DNA of 64,000 nucleotides, from positions 3,290,225 through 3,354,224 of the forward strand of contig OY282363.1 of NCBI GenBank assembly GCA_958295695.1. The letters run 5' to 3'. Made by a program: the position numbers and the translations under genes. Source of the DNA: an uncultured Alphaproteobacteria bacterium. GTDB lineage: Bacteria; Pseudomonadota; Alphaproteobacteria; SP197. Positions within the stretch are counted from its first letter, which is position 1. Each line of letters opens with the position of its first letter. The notes below the pieces were generated by a model, which was given only the letters and a program-made list of their open reading frames with translations, did no database searches and was not told the origin of the DNA. Of the stretch, positions 1 through 8,329 are shown one piece after another.

Positions 1-2
1 AC

Positions 3-2525
3 CTCGCGCTGTTCGTCAACGGCCTGCCCATCGCCACCTTCGAGCTCAAGAACAGCCTGACCAAGCAGACGGTCGAGGACGCCGTCGAACAGTACCGGCG
101 CGACCGCGACCCGAAGGAGCCGCTGTTCCGGTTCGGCCGCTGCGTCGTCCATTTCGCGGTGGACGACCACGAGGTACGGATGTGCACGCACCTGCGCGGC
201 AAGGACTCGTGGTTCCTGCCCTTCAACAAGGGCTGGGACGACGGCGCGGGCAACCCGCCCAACCCCGATGGCCTCAAGACCGACTATCTGTGGAAGGAGG
301 TTCTGGCCAGGGAGAACCTGACCGACATCCTCGAGAACTACGCCCAGGTGGTCGAGGAAAGGGACGACAGGGGCCGGAAGAAGGCGCGGAAGCAGATCTT
401 CCCGCGGTTCCACCAGCTCGACGCCGTGCGCAAGCTGCTGGCGGACGCCGAGGCCTCCGGCGCGGGCAAGCGCTATCTGATCCAGCATTCCGCCGGTTCG
501 GGCAAGAGCAACTCCATCGCCTGGCTCGCACATCGGCTGATCGGTCTGGAGACCGATGGCCGGCCGACGTTCGATTCGGTCATCGTCGTGACCGACCGGC
601 GGGTTCTCGACAGGCAGATCCGCGACACCATCAGGCAGTTCGCGCAGGTGTCGTCCATCGTCGGCCATGCCGAGCGATCCGGCGACCTCCGCGCGTTTCT
701 CGCGAGCGGCAAGAAGGTCGTCGTCACCACGGTGCAGAAGTTCCCCTTCGTCCTCGACGAGATCGGCGACGGGCACCGGGGCCGGCGCTTCGCCATCGTC
801 ATCGACGAGGCGCATTCGAGCCAGGGCGGACGCACCAGCGCGGCGATGACGCGGGCGCTCTCCGATGCCGGAGAGGAGCGGGAGGAGGAGACCTTCGAGG
901 ACCGGATCAACAATCTGATGGAGGCCCGGAAGATGCTGCCGAACGCGAGCTATTTCGCGTTCACGGCCACGCCGAAGAACAAGACGTTGGAGATTTTCGG
1001 CGCGCCCGCGCCGGAGAGCGGCAAGGTCAGGCACGTCCCCTTCCACGGCTACACGATGAAGCAGGCCATCCAGGAGGGCTTCATCCTCGACGTGCTGAAG
1101 CACTACACGCCGGTCGAAAGCTATTACCGGCTGATGAAGACGGTCGAGGACGATCCCGCGTTCGATGCCGCGCGGGCGCGGAAGAAGCTGCGCCGCTATG
1201 TCGAGTCCCATGAGCATGCGATCCGCCAGAAGGCGGAGATCATGATCGACCATTTCCACGATCGAGTGATCGCGCGGCGCAAGATCGGCGGCAAGGCGAG
1301 GGCCATGGTGGCGACCGGCGGCATCCGCCGGGCGATCCAGTACTTCCATGCCTTCGAGGATTGCCTGAAGGAACGCAAGAGCCCCTGGCGCGCCATCGTC
1401 GCGTTCTCGGGCGAGCACGACTACGGCGGGAGGAACGTGACCGAGGCTTCGCTCAACGGCTTTCCGAGCAACAGGATCGAAGAGACGATCGGGACCGACC
1501 CCTACCGCTTCCTGATCGTCGCCGACAAGTTCCAGACCGGCTACGACGAGCCGCTGCTGCACACGATGTACGTCGACAAGATCCTGTCCGGCATCAAGGC
1601 GGTGCAGACGCTCTCCCGGCTCAACCGCGCCCATCCGCTCAAGCACGACACCTTCGTGCTCGATTTCATGAACGACGCGGACACGATCGCCGCCGCGTTC
1701 CAGGACTACTACCGCACGACGATCCTCGGCGAGGAGACCGACCCCGACAAGCTGCATGACCTGATGGCGATCCTCGACAGCCGCCAAGTCTATTCCCGGG
1801 AGCAGGTCGAGGCGCTTGTGACGCTCTACCTTGGCGGGTGCGACCGGGACGAGCTCGACCCGATCCTCGACGCCTGCGTCGCCGTCTACCTGTCGGATCT
1901 CGACGAGGACGGCCAAGTGGACTTCAAGGGCAGGGCCAAGGCGTTCATGCGCACCTACGGCTTCCTGGCCGCGATCCTTCCCTACGGCAATCCGGAGTGG
2001 GAGAAGCTGTCGATCTTCCTGAACTTCCTGACGCCCAAGCTGCCGGCTCCCCGAGAGGAGGACCTCTCGAAGGGCATCCTGGAGGCCATCGACATGGACA
2101 GCTACCGGGTCGAAGCCCAAGCCTCGATGTCGATAGCGCTCCCGGATGCCGACGCGGAAATCGGGCCGGTGCCGGCGGGCGGAGGCGGAGGGAAGCCCGA
2201 GCCGGAGATCGACCTGCTGAGCAACATCCTCAAGGAGTTCAACGAGCTGTTCGGCAACGTCGACTGGAAGGACGCCGACAAGATCGGCAAGGTCATCGCG
2301 GAAGAGCTGCCCGCGAAGATCTCGGCCGACCGGGCCTACCGGAACGCGATGATGAACTCGGACAAGGACAACGCGCGCATAGAGCATGACAGGGCGCTCG
2401 GGCGCGCGGTCGTCGATCTCCTCTCGGACCACGCCGAGCTGTTCCGGCAGTTCAGCGACAACCCATCATTCAACAAGTGGCTGTCGGAGACCATGTTCAA
2501 GGCGACCTATTCCGGAGCGTCGTGA
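3..2525 (+). CDS. hsdR: Type I restriction enzyme R subunit HsdR, 5' truncated by window edge
   Basis: ATP-dependent translocase and nuclease subunit of a type I restriction-modification complex, which cuts unmethylated DNA together with HsdM and HsdS. The frame is open from base 3. The first residues carry the end of the PD-(D/E)XK nuclease fold (PIATFELKN, with the E-x-K pair). The SF2 helicase motifs follow: Walker A HSAGSGKSN near 480-510, the DEAH box VIDEAH near 800-815 and FTATPKNK near 958-980. The C-terminal helical region is present to a TGA at 2523. About 840 residues are visible; the family is usually around 1000, so only the N-terminus is missing. HsdM and HsdS presumably lie to the left. 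No damage is seen in the visible part. Confidence 0.95.
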   Translation, partial: LALFVNGLPIATFELKNSLTKQTVEDAVEQYRRDRDPKEPLFRFGRCVVHFAVDDHEVRMCTHLRGKDSWFLPFNKGWDDGAGNPPNPDGLKTDYLWKEVLARENLTDILENYAQVVEERDDRGRKKARKQIFPRFHQLDAVRKLLADAEASGAGKRYLIQHSAGSGKSNSIAWLAHRLIGLETDGRPTFDSVIVVTDRRVLDRQIRDTIRQFAQVSSIVGHAERSGDLRAFLASGKKVVVTTVQKFPFVLDEIGDGHRGRRFAIVIDEAHSSQGGRTSAAMTRALSDAGEEREEETFEDRINNLMEARKMLPNASYFAFTATPKNKTLEIFGAPAPESGKVRHVPFHGYTMKQAIQEGFILDVLKHYTPVESYYRLMKTVEDDPAFDAARARKKLRRYVESHEHAIRQKAEIMIDHFHDRVIARRKIGGKARAMVATGGIRRAIQYFHAFEDCLKERKSPWRAIVAFSGEHDYGGRNVTEASLNGFPSNRIEETIGTDPYRFLIVADKFQTGYDEPLLHTMYVDKILSGIKAVQTLSRLNRAHPLKHDTFVLDFMNDADTIAAAFQDYYRTTILGEETDPDKLHDLMAILDSRQVYSREQVEALVTLYLGGCDRDELDPILDACVAVYLSDLDEDGQVDFKGRAKAFMRTYGFLAAILPYGNPEWEKLSIFLNFLTPKLPAPREEDLSKGILEAIDMDSYRVEAQASMSIALPDADAEIGPVPAGGGGGKPEPEIDLLSNILKEFNELFGNVDWKDADKIGKVIAEELPAKISADRAYRNAMMNSDKDNARIEHDRALGRAVVDLLSDHAELFRQFSDNPSFNKWLSETMFKATYSGAS

Positions 2526-2930
2526 CGCCGCTGCCCCGTTCGGCGGGCGATTGTATCCGTGATGTTCGGCTCGCGGCGGCATCGTCTACTCGGTTGCCGC
2601 TCACATTATCGATCCCGATGCTGTCGGCGATGCGGGTCGCCGCACTGGCGCATAATCGCGCCGCCGTTGACAGCCGTGGCCGCCGTCGATCGCCTTGTCC
2701 ACCATTTGCCCTTGCGGTCGGACTTGCCGGGCCAGTCGGAGATCGAGTCCACTCCGCCCTCTCCATCCGATTGCCGCTATCTGGCGATTCAAGATCATGC
2801 GGACACATCGGAGGCGCGAATGAAATTCGCATCGCGGCCGTCGAACCCGGTGTGTATTGGATATCGAAGCACGGCCGGCCCATAATATTTGTGAACGCCC
2901 TTGCAGAAATCGTTCAAGCGCGACCCTGTT
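2526..2930. other. Intergenic spacer between hsdR and the integrase
   Basis: No convincing coding sequence was found in either orientation. The right half (about 2820-2930) is less GC-rich than the flanks. The two bordering genes converge here, so a bidirectional terminator could be expected, but I see no clear hairpin with a T-run. Confidence 0.5.
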
Positions 2931-4190
2931 TCACGCCGCACGTTCGTTGGCGGCAGCCTCCGCCTCCATAAGGGCGTCGATCCGGTCGGCGATGCGTTGC
3001 GCCGGCTCGCGGAGCTGCCCCACCGTCCAGTCGGCGGCGTAGCCCTCGGTGACGTCGCCCGGCCGGGCATGGTTGACCAGCCGCTCGGTCAGCGAGCGCG
3101 GTAGCATCAACTCGCGCTCGGCCACCGCGATGAAGCAGTTGCGCAAGGCATGGAACCAGAACCTCGCGCCGCCCGCCCGCTCGATGCGGGCGTAGAGGGC
3201 GTGCAACTCCCCGACGTGGCCCGACGCGCTCGAAGGCGACGGAAACACCCAGGCGCGCAGGTTCTCCGGCATCGCCTCGCCGTGCGCCCGGCGCCGCGCG
3301 AGGATCGCGGCGAGTTGCCGCGTGACCGGCAGCTCCAGCGGCTCCCCGGTCTTGGTTTCCTCGACCCTGAAGAGACCCGCCGCCATGTTCACCCGCTCCC
3401 AGCGCAGCGGCACGATCTCGCCCCGGCGCATGCCGGTGTAGAGCCCGAACATCAGCAGATCGCGGTGCACCGGGTTGCGCACTTCCGCCTCGATGCCGGC
3501 GCGCCAGCGGGGCAGAACCTCGGCCGGCGCCGATATCCTGCGGCGCTTCTTGCGATGGTAGCGCCCGCCGCCGGCCAGCCATTGCTCGACCGGGTTGCGC
3601 AAGCCGTCGTGATCGACGCAGGGTCCGCGGTAGATCGAGCGCAGGAAGGACATGGCCTGGTTGGCGGGCGTCTCTCCATGCTTCCCGGTGAGGAAAATGA
3701 AGCGGGCTTCGATGTCCCCGCGGGCGATGGCGTCGAGCGGGCGGGCGAGCCAGTCGCCGAGATAGAGGCTGGCGTAGCGCCGATAGGCCCGATGGGTTCC
3801 GACGGCCCGGCCGGGCCCGGCGGCCATATAGTCCTCGATCGCCTCCTCCAGGGTGGGCATGCCGCGCGCCTCGGCGCGCTCCCCGGCGGGATCGTCGCCG
3901 CCGGCGACGCGGCCGAGCAGTTCCTGGGCCGTCCGCCTCGCCCTGTCGGGAGCGACGCGGCCGTAGCGCCCGATGACGACGCGCTTGTTGGGGGCTTTGC
4001 GCCCGCCGTCTCCGGCGCGGTAGTTGACGATGAAGGACTTGGCGCCGGATGGGTGCACGCGGACGCCGAACCCGGTGAGCTTGTCGTCCCATGCGATCCA
4101 GGGCTTGTCGGCGGCCTGGAGGGCTTCGACGGACCGCTTGGTCAGGGTCAGCTTGACCTTGGCGACGCGCTTTGCGGTGTGTTGTTCCAT
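2931..4190 (-). CDS. Phage/ICE-type tyrosine integrase (DUF4102 arm-binding type)
   Basis: Site-specific recombinase of 419 residues that would integrate or excise a genomic island. The N-terminal DUF4102-type domain is seen in WDDKLTGFGVRVHPSGAKSF (about residues 34-53), followed by a SAM-like core-binding domain. The catalytic domain shows R in TGMRRGE, K in ETKTGE, H and R in FHALRN, a second H in VNHARPG and the nucleophile Y in TEGYA. All catalytic positions appear intact. The ATG at 4190 is the natural start for the domain. It converges with hsdR. It resembles the second integrase at 13749-14936 only at family level, so it is a different element rather than a recent copy. Confidence 0.93.
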   Translation of the reverse strand: MEQHTAKRVAKVKLTLTKRSVEALQAADKPWIAWDDKLTGFGVRVHPSGAKSFIVNYRAGDGGRKAPNKRVVIGRYGRVAPDRARRTAQELLGRVAGGDDPAGERAEARGMPTLEEAIEDYMAAGPGRAVGTHRAYRRYASLYLGDWLARPLDAIARGDIEARFIFLTGKHGETPANQAMSFLRSIYRGPCVDHDGLRNPVEQWLAGGGRYHRKKRRRISAPAEVLPRWRAGIEAEVRNPVHRDLLMFGLYTGMRRGEIVPLRWERVNMAAGLFRVEETKTGEPLELPVTRQLAAILARRRAHGEAMPENLRAWVFPSPSSASGHVGELHALYARIERAGGARFWFHALRNCFIAVAERELMLPRSLTERLVNHARPGDVTEGYAADWTVGQLREPAQRIADRIDALMEAEAAANERAA

Positions 4191-4597
4191 GGGCGTATGG
4201 TAGCGTCCGGCGCGAGAGAGTCAACCCTGTGGTCAACACATGAAAGTAAGTCGGGGCGCATTGGAGCATACTCCCGGCTCGTTGGCACGCTGGCGCATTC
4301 TCATAAGGCGATGAAAGATAGGTGATATTCCGCATTTCAGCGCGCCCAGGCGTACCGGTGCGCATTATTGGCGGAGAGGTTCAACACCTTCAGACCTCAC
4401 CAAGCCCTTGGCGGACATACACCCGCCCAGTACCTTCACTCACTGGCAGCCAAAGAGCCCCCCGTGTCTCGTGCGTCGTGAACCAGGACACGAACTTGCT
4501 CTGGGGACGTGAAGCATATACTATGGGGCTCGACCGAGTGCTGGCGAGAGAATCCGCTGTGAGCCTCAGCAACCGTGCGGGGGTGAGGTATTGCCGA
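4191..4597. other. Non-coding stretch upstream of the integrase
   Basis: No supported gene. It holds the integrase promoter region and one copy (4238-4261) of a sequence also found upstream of the second integrase. Parts of 4380-4560 may be the degraded 5' portion of the methyltransferase remnant, but I recognise no motif there. Confidence 0.4.
4238..4261 (+). repeat. Direct repeat copy 1, upstream of integrase 1
   Basis: ACATGAAA, five bases, then TCGGGGCGCAT. The same two blocks without the five-base spacer lie at 15015-15033, in the same orientation. Each copy sits a few tens of bases upstream of an integrase start codon. They could be attachment-site or integrase-binding sequences, or shared ancestry of two promoter regions. 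This is inference from similarity only. Confidence 0.4.
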
Positions 4598-4827
4598 ATG
4601 TTGACAGGCTCTGACGAATGGGCGGAAAAAGCCGATCACGTCGCGCCGACCACCGTCGGCGGATCGAAGAAGCACGGCGGTCCCGATCTTGGTCCTACGC
4701 GCACGCGCGAGGAATGGGCGTTCTTCGGCAGCAAGACTCAAACAATCAATGCCTCCAGATCGGGAATGCGCTTCCTCCGCCGTTGGCTGGCACCGTCGCG
4801 GGAGTCTTGGCGCAATGCCTTCGTTGA
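4598..4827 (+). pseudogene. C-terminal remnant of a C5-cytosine DNA methyltransferase, frameshifted and internally deleted
   Basis: In one frame (4598 to about 4735) the peptide contains PTTVGGSKKHGGPDLGPTR, a segment typical of the C-terminal part of Dcm-type methyltransferases, then WAFFGSK. In the next frame (to the TGA at 4825) follows LQIGNALPPPLAGTVA, the characteristic motif X near the C-terminus. In intact enzymes tens of residues separate these blocks, so an internal deletion plus a frameshift near 4735-4745 is the simplest reading. Catalytic motifs I, IV (PC) and VI (ENV) are absent. This is a dead fragment of a modification gene directly upstream of an HNH nuclease remnant. Confidence 0.75.
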
Positions 4828-4854
4828 CGGGAAAGGCCGGTATCGGCTCGTGAC

Positions 4855-5148
4855 TTGGCCACTCGGAAAATCGCCGCCAAGGTTTGCGCGGAACGTGAAC
4901 GCGCAACTCCGCGCCCGTGGCACTGTTCGCTCCTTAATTGCACAGGCTGCACACAGGTCTTGGATCGGAACGGCAACACCTGCCAGATGTGCGGAATCGC
5001 AGCGGGCGATCCCGATGACAGGACCGGCCGTCCGGCCCGTCTGCATATCGGTCACATCGTGGATAAGAGTCATGACGGCGAGGAGACGCTGGACAATCTG
5101 CGAGCGCTGTGCAGCCTGTGCAATCAGGGAGCGAACAATGCCACGTAA
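4855..5148 (+). CDS. HNH endonuclease, probably truncated or degenerate
   Basis: 97 residues from a TTG codon at 4855. It contains a zinc-type HNH core: CQMCG, LHIGHIVDKSHDG with the HNH histidines, then DNLRALCSLCNQG with the conserved N and second CxxC. Related stand-alone HNH nucleases paired with cytosine methyltransferases normally continue a few tens of residues past the last CxxC; here translation stops almost at once (TAA 5146). The segment before the first CxxC is encoded by an inverted copy of the DNA that encodes the last CxxC (see the repeat pair at 4919-4953 and 5108-5142), so part of the N-terminus is probably not original. It is likely the restriction partner of the dead methyltransferase upstream. 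Confidence 0.6.
   Translation: MATRKIAAKVCAERERATPRPWHCSLLNCTGCTQVLDRNGNTCQMCGIAAGDPDDRTGRPARLHIGHIVDKSHDGEETLDNLRALCSLCNQGANNAT
4919..4953 (+). repeat. Left arm of a 35-base inverted repeat flanking the HNH core
   Basis: This arm matches the reverse complement of 5108-5142 at 32 of 35 bases. The arms enclose about 154 bases encoding the HNH zinc core. The right arm encodes natural HNH sequence (CSLCNQGANNA), so the left arm is probably the derived copy, as from template-switch repair. Confidence 0.85.
5108..5142 (-). repeat. Right arm of the inverted repeat within the HNH gene
   Basis: Reverse-complement partner of 4919-4953, with three mismatches in 35 bases. It encodes the second CxxC of the HNH fold and lies just before the stop codon. 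Confidence 0.85.
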
Positions 5149-5153
5149 GAACC

Positions 5154-5191
5154 GCCTGCCATATCTGGTTGATGAGCCAGATATGGCAGGC
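5154..5191. other. Perfect 15-bp stem hairpin
   Basis: Bases 5154-5168 (GCCTGCCATATCTGG) pair perfectly with 5177-5191 around an eight-base loop. It lies just after the HNH stop codon and about 30 bases before the next start codon. There is no T-run, so a classical intrinsic terminator is uncertain. It could be a terminator, an mRNA stability element or a repeat-element end. Confidence 0.7.
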
Positions 5192-5221
5192 AACTGAGAC
5201 AGACCAGCGGGAGGTTTTGAG

Positions 5222-5404
5222 ATGGCTGACAAGAAAGTCCGCAGGAAGGCACTGAAGGATCCGCGCCCAGTTCGCATGAAACCTCACGTCTATCAACCGA
5301 GCAAGACTGAACTGGACGCTCCGGTGAAGATCGAAGCCACGCCGAATCAGCTGGCGCGGGCCGTGCTCAAGCGAGTCGAGATCGTCGAAGACCTCGATGC
5401 GTGA
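5222..5404 (+). CDS. Small hypothetical protein (60 aa)
   Basis: A short basic protein beginning MADKKVRRKALKD, with no membrane segment and no recognised domain. It is supported as a real gene by a good Shine-Dalgarno (GGGAGG around 5209-5214) at correct distance from the ATG at 5222. Its codon use is also plausible. It follows the hairpin at 5154-5191. It may be an island accessory gene; I cannot assign a function. Confidence 0.5.
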   Translation: MADKKVRRKALKDPRPVRMKPHVYQPSKTELDAPVKIEATPNQLARAVLKRVEIVEDLDA

Positions 5405-5533
5405 CGGGCTTACTGTGACTTTCTTACATAATCCTCCTCGCAATGGCTCATCGCGAATCGATACCGGGTCGATCCTAGCTGCGACCGCGAAGTCAGACCT
5501 TGTCCTTCTTAAACATCCATTGAAAGGAAAACT

Positions 5534-6283
5534 GTGATGGTGAATCACTCCGATAGCTATTTCTATGCCGCCGTCTTGACTCTCATCACAGTATTTTACT
5601 TTATTCAATCATTGTTATCTTATCGCAAAGCTTTTTCGGTTCAAACGGTAAAAACGCTAAAAGGCACAAGAAGAGATACCACTTTATTCGAGGCTATGAA
5701 GTATTTTGATGGCGGGTTGTCGAACTCGGTATGGGTATTTTTTATTTTGAGTTTTTTCCTACCTATCTTTCTCGCCTCCATGGGCAACATCATTCCCGTA
5801 TTTCATGTTACAGAGAATAATTCCTCTATTTCTGATAAGATACCACCTGTCACTGCTGCATTATACTACGTTTATATTTCTCTCCTAATCGTATTGATCA
5901 CTCTGGAATTTTCATATATTCATAATCTCCGAAAAAAATCGGCCGACTGGATCCCGTTTTTGCTCGTCGCTTTGGTTTTGGATATGGCGACGCTTCTATT
6001 GTTCACATTCGGGATTGGCACTCCATCGAAACTGTGGGTTCAAACCATAACGCAGGTGATGATGATGTTTACGTCATTCTGCGCGCTTACATCGACTTTC
6101 TTTGTCTTAATTCTGGCCCGAGCCGCTGGCGCCCTTCAGGACGATGAGATCAAATTCCCGGAGGAAGATACGGCTGAAACCGATGAGCAGAATGAACTGG
6201 AAGAAGAAAATGACGAAGATAAGAAGGACAATCTTCATGGCTTAGATGCAGAGCTCAACAGTGCTAGAACTGACGATGATTGA
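5534..6283 (+). CDS. AT-rich multi-pass membrane protein with acidic cytoplasmic tail
   Basis: 249 residues with about five hydrophobic segments (around residues 8-26, 67-87, 107-125, 140-158 and 170-195). A very acidic tail rich in E and D follows (about residues 205-249). AAAGGA lies before the ATG at 5534. Base composition is strikingly AT-rich against the GC-rich surroundings, which points to recent horizontal gain. No known family was recognised; it is not a clear MotA/ExbB, transporter or phage holin. The next AT-rich gene (7222-7872) may be its partner, with an insertion sequence now between them. Confidence 0.75.
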   Translation: MMVNHSDSYFYAAVLTLITVFYFIQSLLSYRKAFSVQTVKTLKGTRRDTTLFEAMKYFDGGLSNSVWVFFILSFFLPIFLASMGNIIPVFHVTENNSSISDKIPPVTAALYYVYISLLIVLITLEFSYIHNLRKKSADWIPFLLVALVLDMATLLLFTFGIGTPSKLWVQTITQVMMMFTSFCALTSTFFVLILARAAGALQDDEIKFPEEDTAETDEQNELEEENDEDKKDNLHGLDAELNSARTDDD

Positions 6284-6361
6284 TAGTCAGGAATTGTCAA
6301 AGCGTTATCTTCTTATTCTTGAGAATCTCCGCTAGGATTCTATGTTTTCCTTGTATTTATC

Positions 6362-7170
6362 ATGAAGAAGGTCACGGCGATGGGGCTCAAGGTTGCCTCT
6401 CGGGTACGGGGTCTGAGCGACGCGGCGTTCCGCGAGGTGTTCGGGACCGAAGAGCAATGCCGGACCGCCTTGGCCCGGCTGCGCTGGCGCGACGGTTCGT
6501 CTGTCCGGGCTGTGGTCATCCATCCACTTGATCGTGACGGCGAAGAATGGCATCTCGTCGGTGGAACTGGGGTGCCGGCTTGGGGTCAGGCAGGCAACGG
6601 CCTAGGTGATGGAGCAGAAGATCATGGCGGTTGATGGCCCGGCGCGAGGGAGACAAGCCGCTGTCAGGCCGGGTGGAGATGGACGCCGCTTGGCTCGGCG
6701 GGGTGCGCTCCGGCGGCAAGCAGGGCCGAGGCGCGCCCGGCAAGACGCCATTCGTGGTCGCCGTTTCGACCGGCCCCGAGGGAGGTCCGCACAAGGCCAG
6801 GCTGGCTCCGGTCAAAGGCTTCCGCAAACGCGAAATTGCACGCGACACGAAGCGCTGGCTAACCCCGGCGCCCAGGTCGTGACCGACGGACTCGGCTGCT
6901 GGACCGCCCTCGGCCATGCCGGCCATAACCATCGGGCAATCCACACCGGCTCCGGGCGCGCCGGCGTGCGCATGGCGCCCTTCAAGTGGGTCAACACCAC
7001 GCTCGGAAACATCAAGAGCGCAATCACCGGAACCTACCGCAAGCTCGGACCCGGCCACGCCGAACACTACCTCGCCAGTTTCGCTTGGCGCTACAACCGC
7101 CGCTGCCAACTCCAAACCAGGATCTCCCACTTCCTCCATAGCGCCGCCCACACACAGCCCATCCCTACCC
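6362..7170 (+). pseudogene. IS1595-family (ISXO2-like) transposase, multiply frameshifted
   Basis: Homologous segments are spread over different frames. The N-terminal part LSDAAFREVFGTEEQCRTAL is followed, one frame over, by the zinc ribbon start RRFVCPGCGH. The catalytic-domain pieces are VEMDAAWLGGVRSGGKQGRG and, after another shift, VVTDGLGCWTAL, then WVNTTLGNIKSAITGTY and the C-terminal HYLASFAWRYNRR. At least three frameshifts make it inactive. It is GC-rich while its two neighbours are AT-rich, so it inserted into an AT-rich segment. Terminal inverted repeats were not confidently identified. Confidence 0.88.
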
Positions 7171-7221
7171 CACCCTCATCGCAGGTTGAGTCTCATGGAT
7201 AAGCAAGAAGTGTTATAAACG

Positions 7222-7872
7222 ATGAAGACTTCATCAAGTGAGAAGCGACGCCCAAAAGAACGGCGATCATCAAAAACCAGACATTCCTCGGCAGCAATGG
7301 TCGTTGTTATTATTGCTCTATTAGGAATATTGATTTTAACTATAAGTTTCCTAGGCATCAGAGACGACATCATCGCCACTCAGGAAGTTTCGCATAAAGA
7401 GAAGATCGCTGATAAGGATAAAGAAATTGACCTTCTTCAATTGAAGATAATGCGTCTCGAAGACAACAACGAAGATCTTCAATCTCAAAACACGAGACTC
7501 GCTGCTAATAATGAAGGCATTGAAGAAGATATTAGAAATGCAAATAAAGAATTGTTACAATACAGAAAATATTTTGATGTTCTGTGGTGCCAGGTAACCG
7601 TGGCAAACAGGAATCTGTCGAGCGTGTTGGAGAGTGAGGAGAATACAGAGCGAATGGTAATCTCGCGATTTGAAACCCTGAAGATGAAAATGGTTGATCT
7701 TAGCTCCTTAAACGAGAAATCAGAGACTGCACAAAAGACTATTTCTGAAATGCAGAATTTGTTGGATAATATAGCACAAGATTTAGAGTCAGAAACTGAA
7801 GATCTTCTTTCGATAAGGAACGCACTTGAGATAGGCATTACACAATTGGAGAAGCCCGAAACCTGCAACTAA
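7222..7872 (+). CDS. Single-pass membrane protein with long coiled coil
   Basis: 216 residues. A basic N-terminal head (about residues 1-24) is followed by one hydrophobic segment (about 25-46: MVVVIIALLGILILTISFLG). A long charged region with heptad-like spacing then runs to near the C-terminus, predicted coiled coil. It is AT-rich like the gene at 5534-6283. Topology suggests a cytoplasmic N-terminus and periplasmic coiled coil, or the reverse if it acts as an anchor. No family was recognised. The Shine-Dalgarno before the ATG at 7222 is weak. The inserted transposase remnant ends directly upstream, so its original promoter or first codons may have been displaced. Confidence 0.7.
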   Translation: MKTSSSEKRRPKERRSSKTRHSSAAMVVVIIALLGILILTISFLGIRDDIIATQEVSHKEKIADKDKEIDLLQLKIMRLEDNNEDLQSQNTRLAANNEGIEEDIRNANKELLQYRKYFDVLWCQVTVANRNLSSVLESEENTERMVISRFETLKMKMVDLSSLNEKSETAQKTISEMQNLLDNIAQDLESETEDLLSIRNALEIGITQLEKPETCN

Positions 7873-8329
7873 ATATGTATATATATGTGAGAGAGCCGCT
7901 TGTGCCTCGGGGATAATCAAGAAGCCATTCATTCCTTCTGTGCAATAATTGCTCCGGTCTTGCCGGTGGGAAGCGAGGCGTCACGGACCTCCGGCTTCCT
8001 GAAGCGGCGCGACACCTATCTCTTTTCAGCACGCTATCACCTCCAACTCGCGCCACGGTTCCGTGCGTTTGGCGATATTCCAGCTTACGGCTCTGATCAT
8101 CCAGCAATGCCCCCCTTACTGCGGGTCGAAGCCGGCTGTCCTCGCGCGCGTGGTGTTGCAAGCGTTCGAGACTATCAACAATCATCGCCATGCGCGCGCA
8201 CGCCAATGAAGATGTTCCTAGCTTGTCCTTGCCTCAGGAGACCACATTTGGTTGACATGGGCAGGCGAGAGATACCAAAACACGCCTCCAGCGCAAGGAA
8301 ATCGCAATGGTAGCGTCTATCGGCAAGAT
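7873..8329. other. Non-coding transition between AT-rich segment and ParB remnant
   Basis: Composition moves from AT-rich to GC-rich. No gene supported on either strand; the minus-strand frame here is only the degraded 3' tail of the ParB-like remnant. Confidence 0.5.

Noticed and set aside
2526..2930. Small genes after hsdR
   Set aside because: Open frames on both strands but none with a start signal, domain or consistent codon bias.
4190..4330. tRNA gene as an integrase attachment site
   Set aside because: I could not fold a cloverleaf or find a TTCGA-type loop with CCA-compatible acceptor here or upstream of the second integrase.
5534..7872. Zorya-like MotA/ZorB defence system
   Set aside because: The membrane protein lacks MotA/ExbB motifs and the coiled-coil protein has no OmpA-like domain, so the name is not justified.
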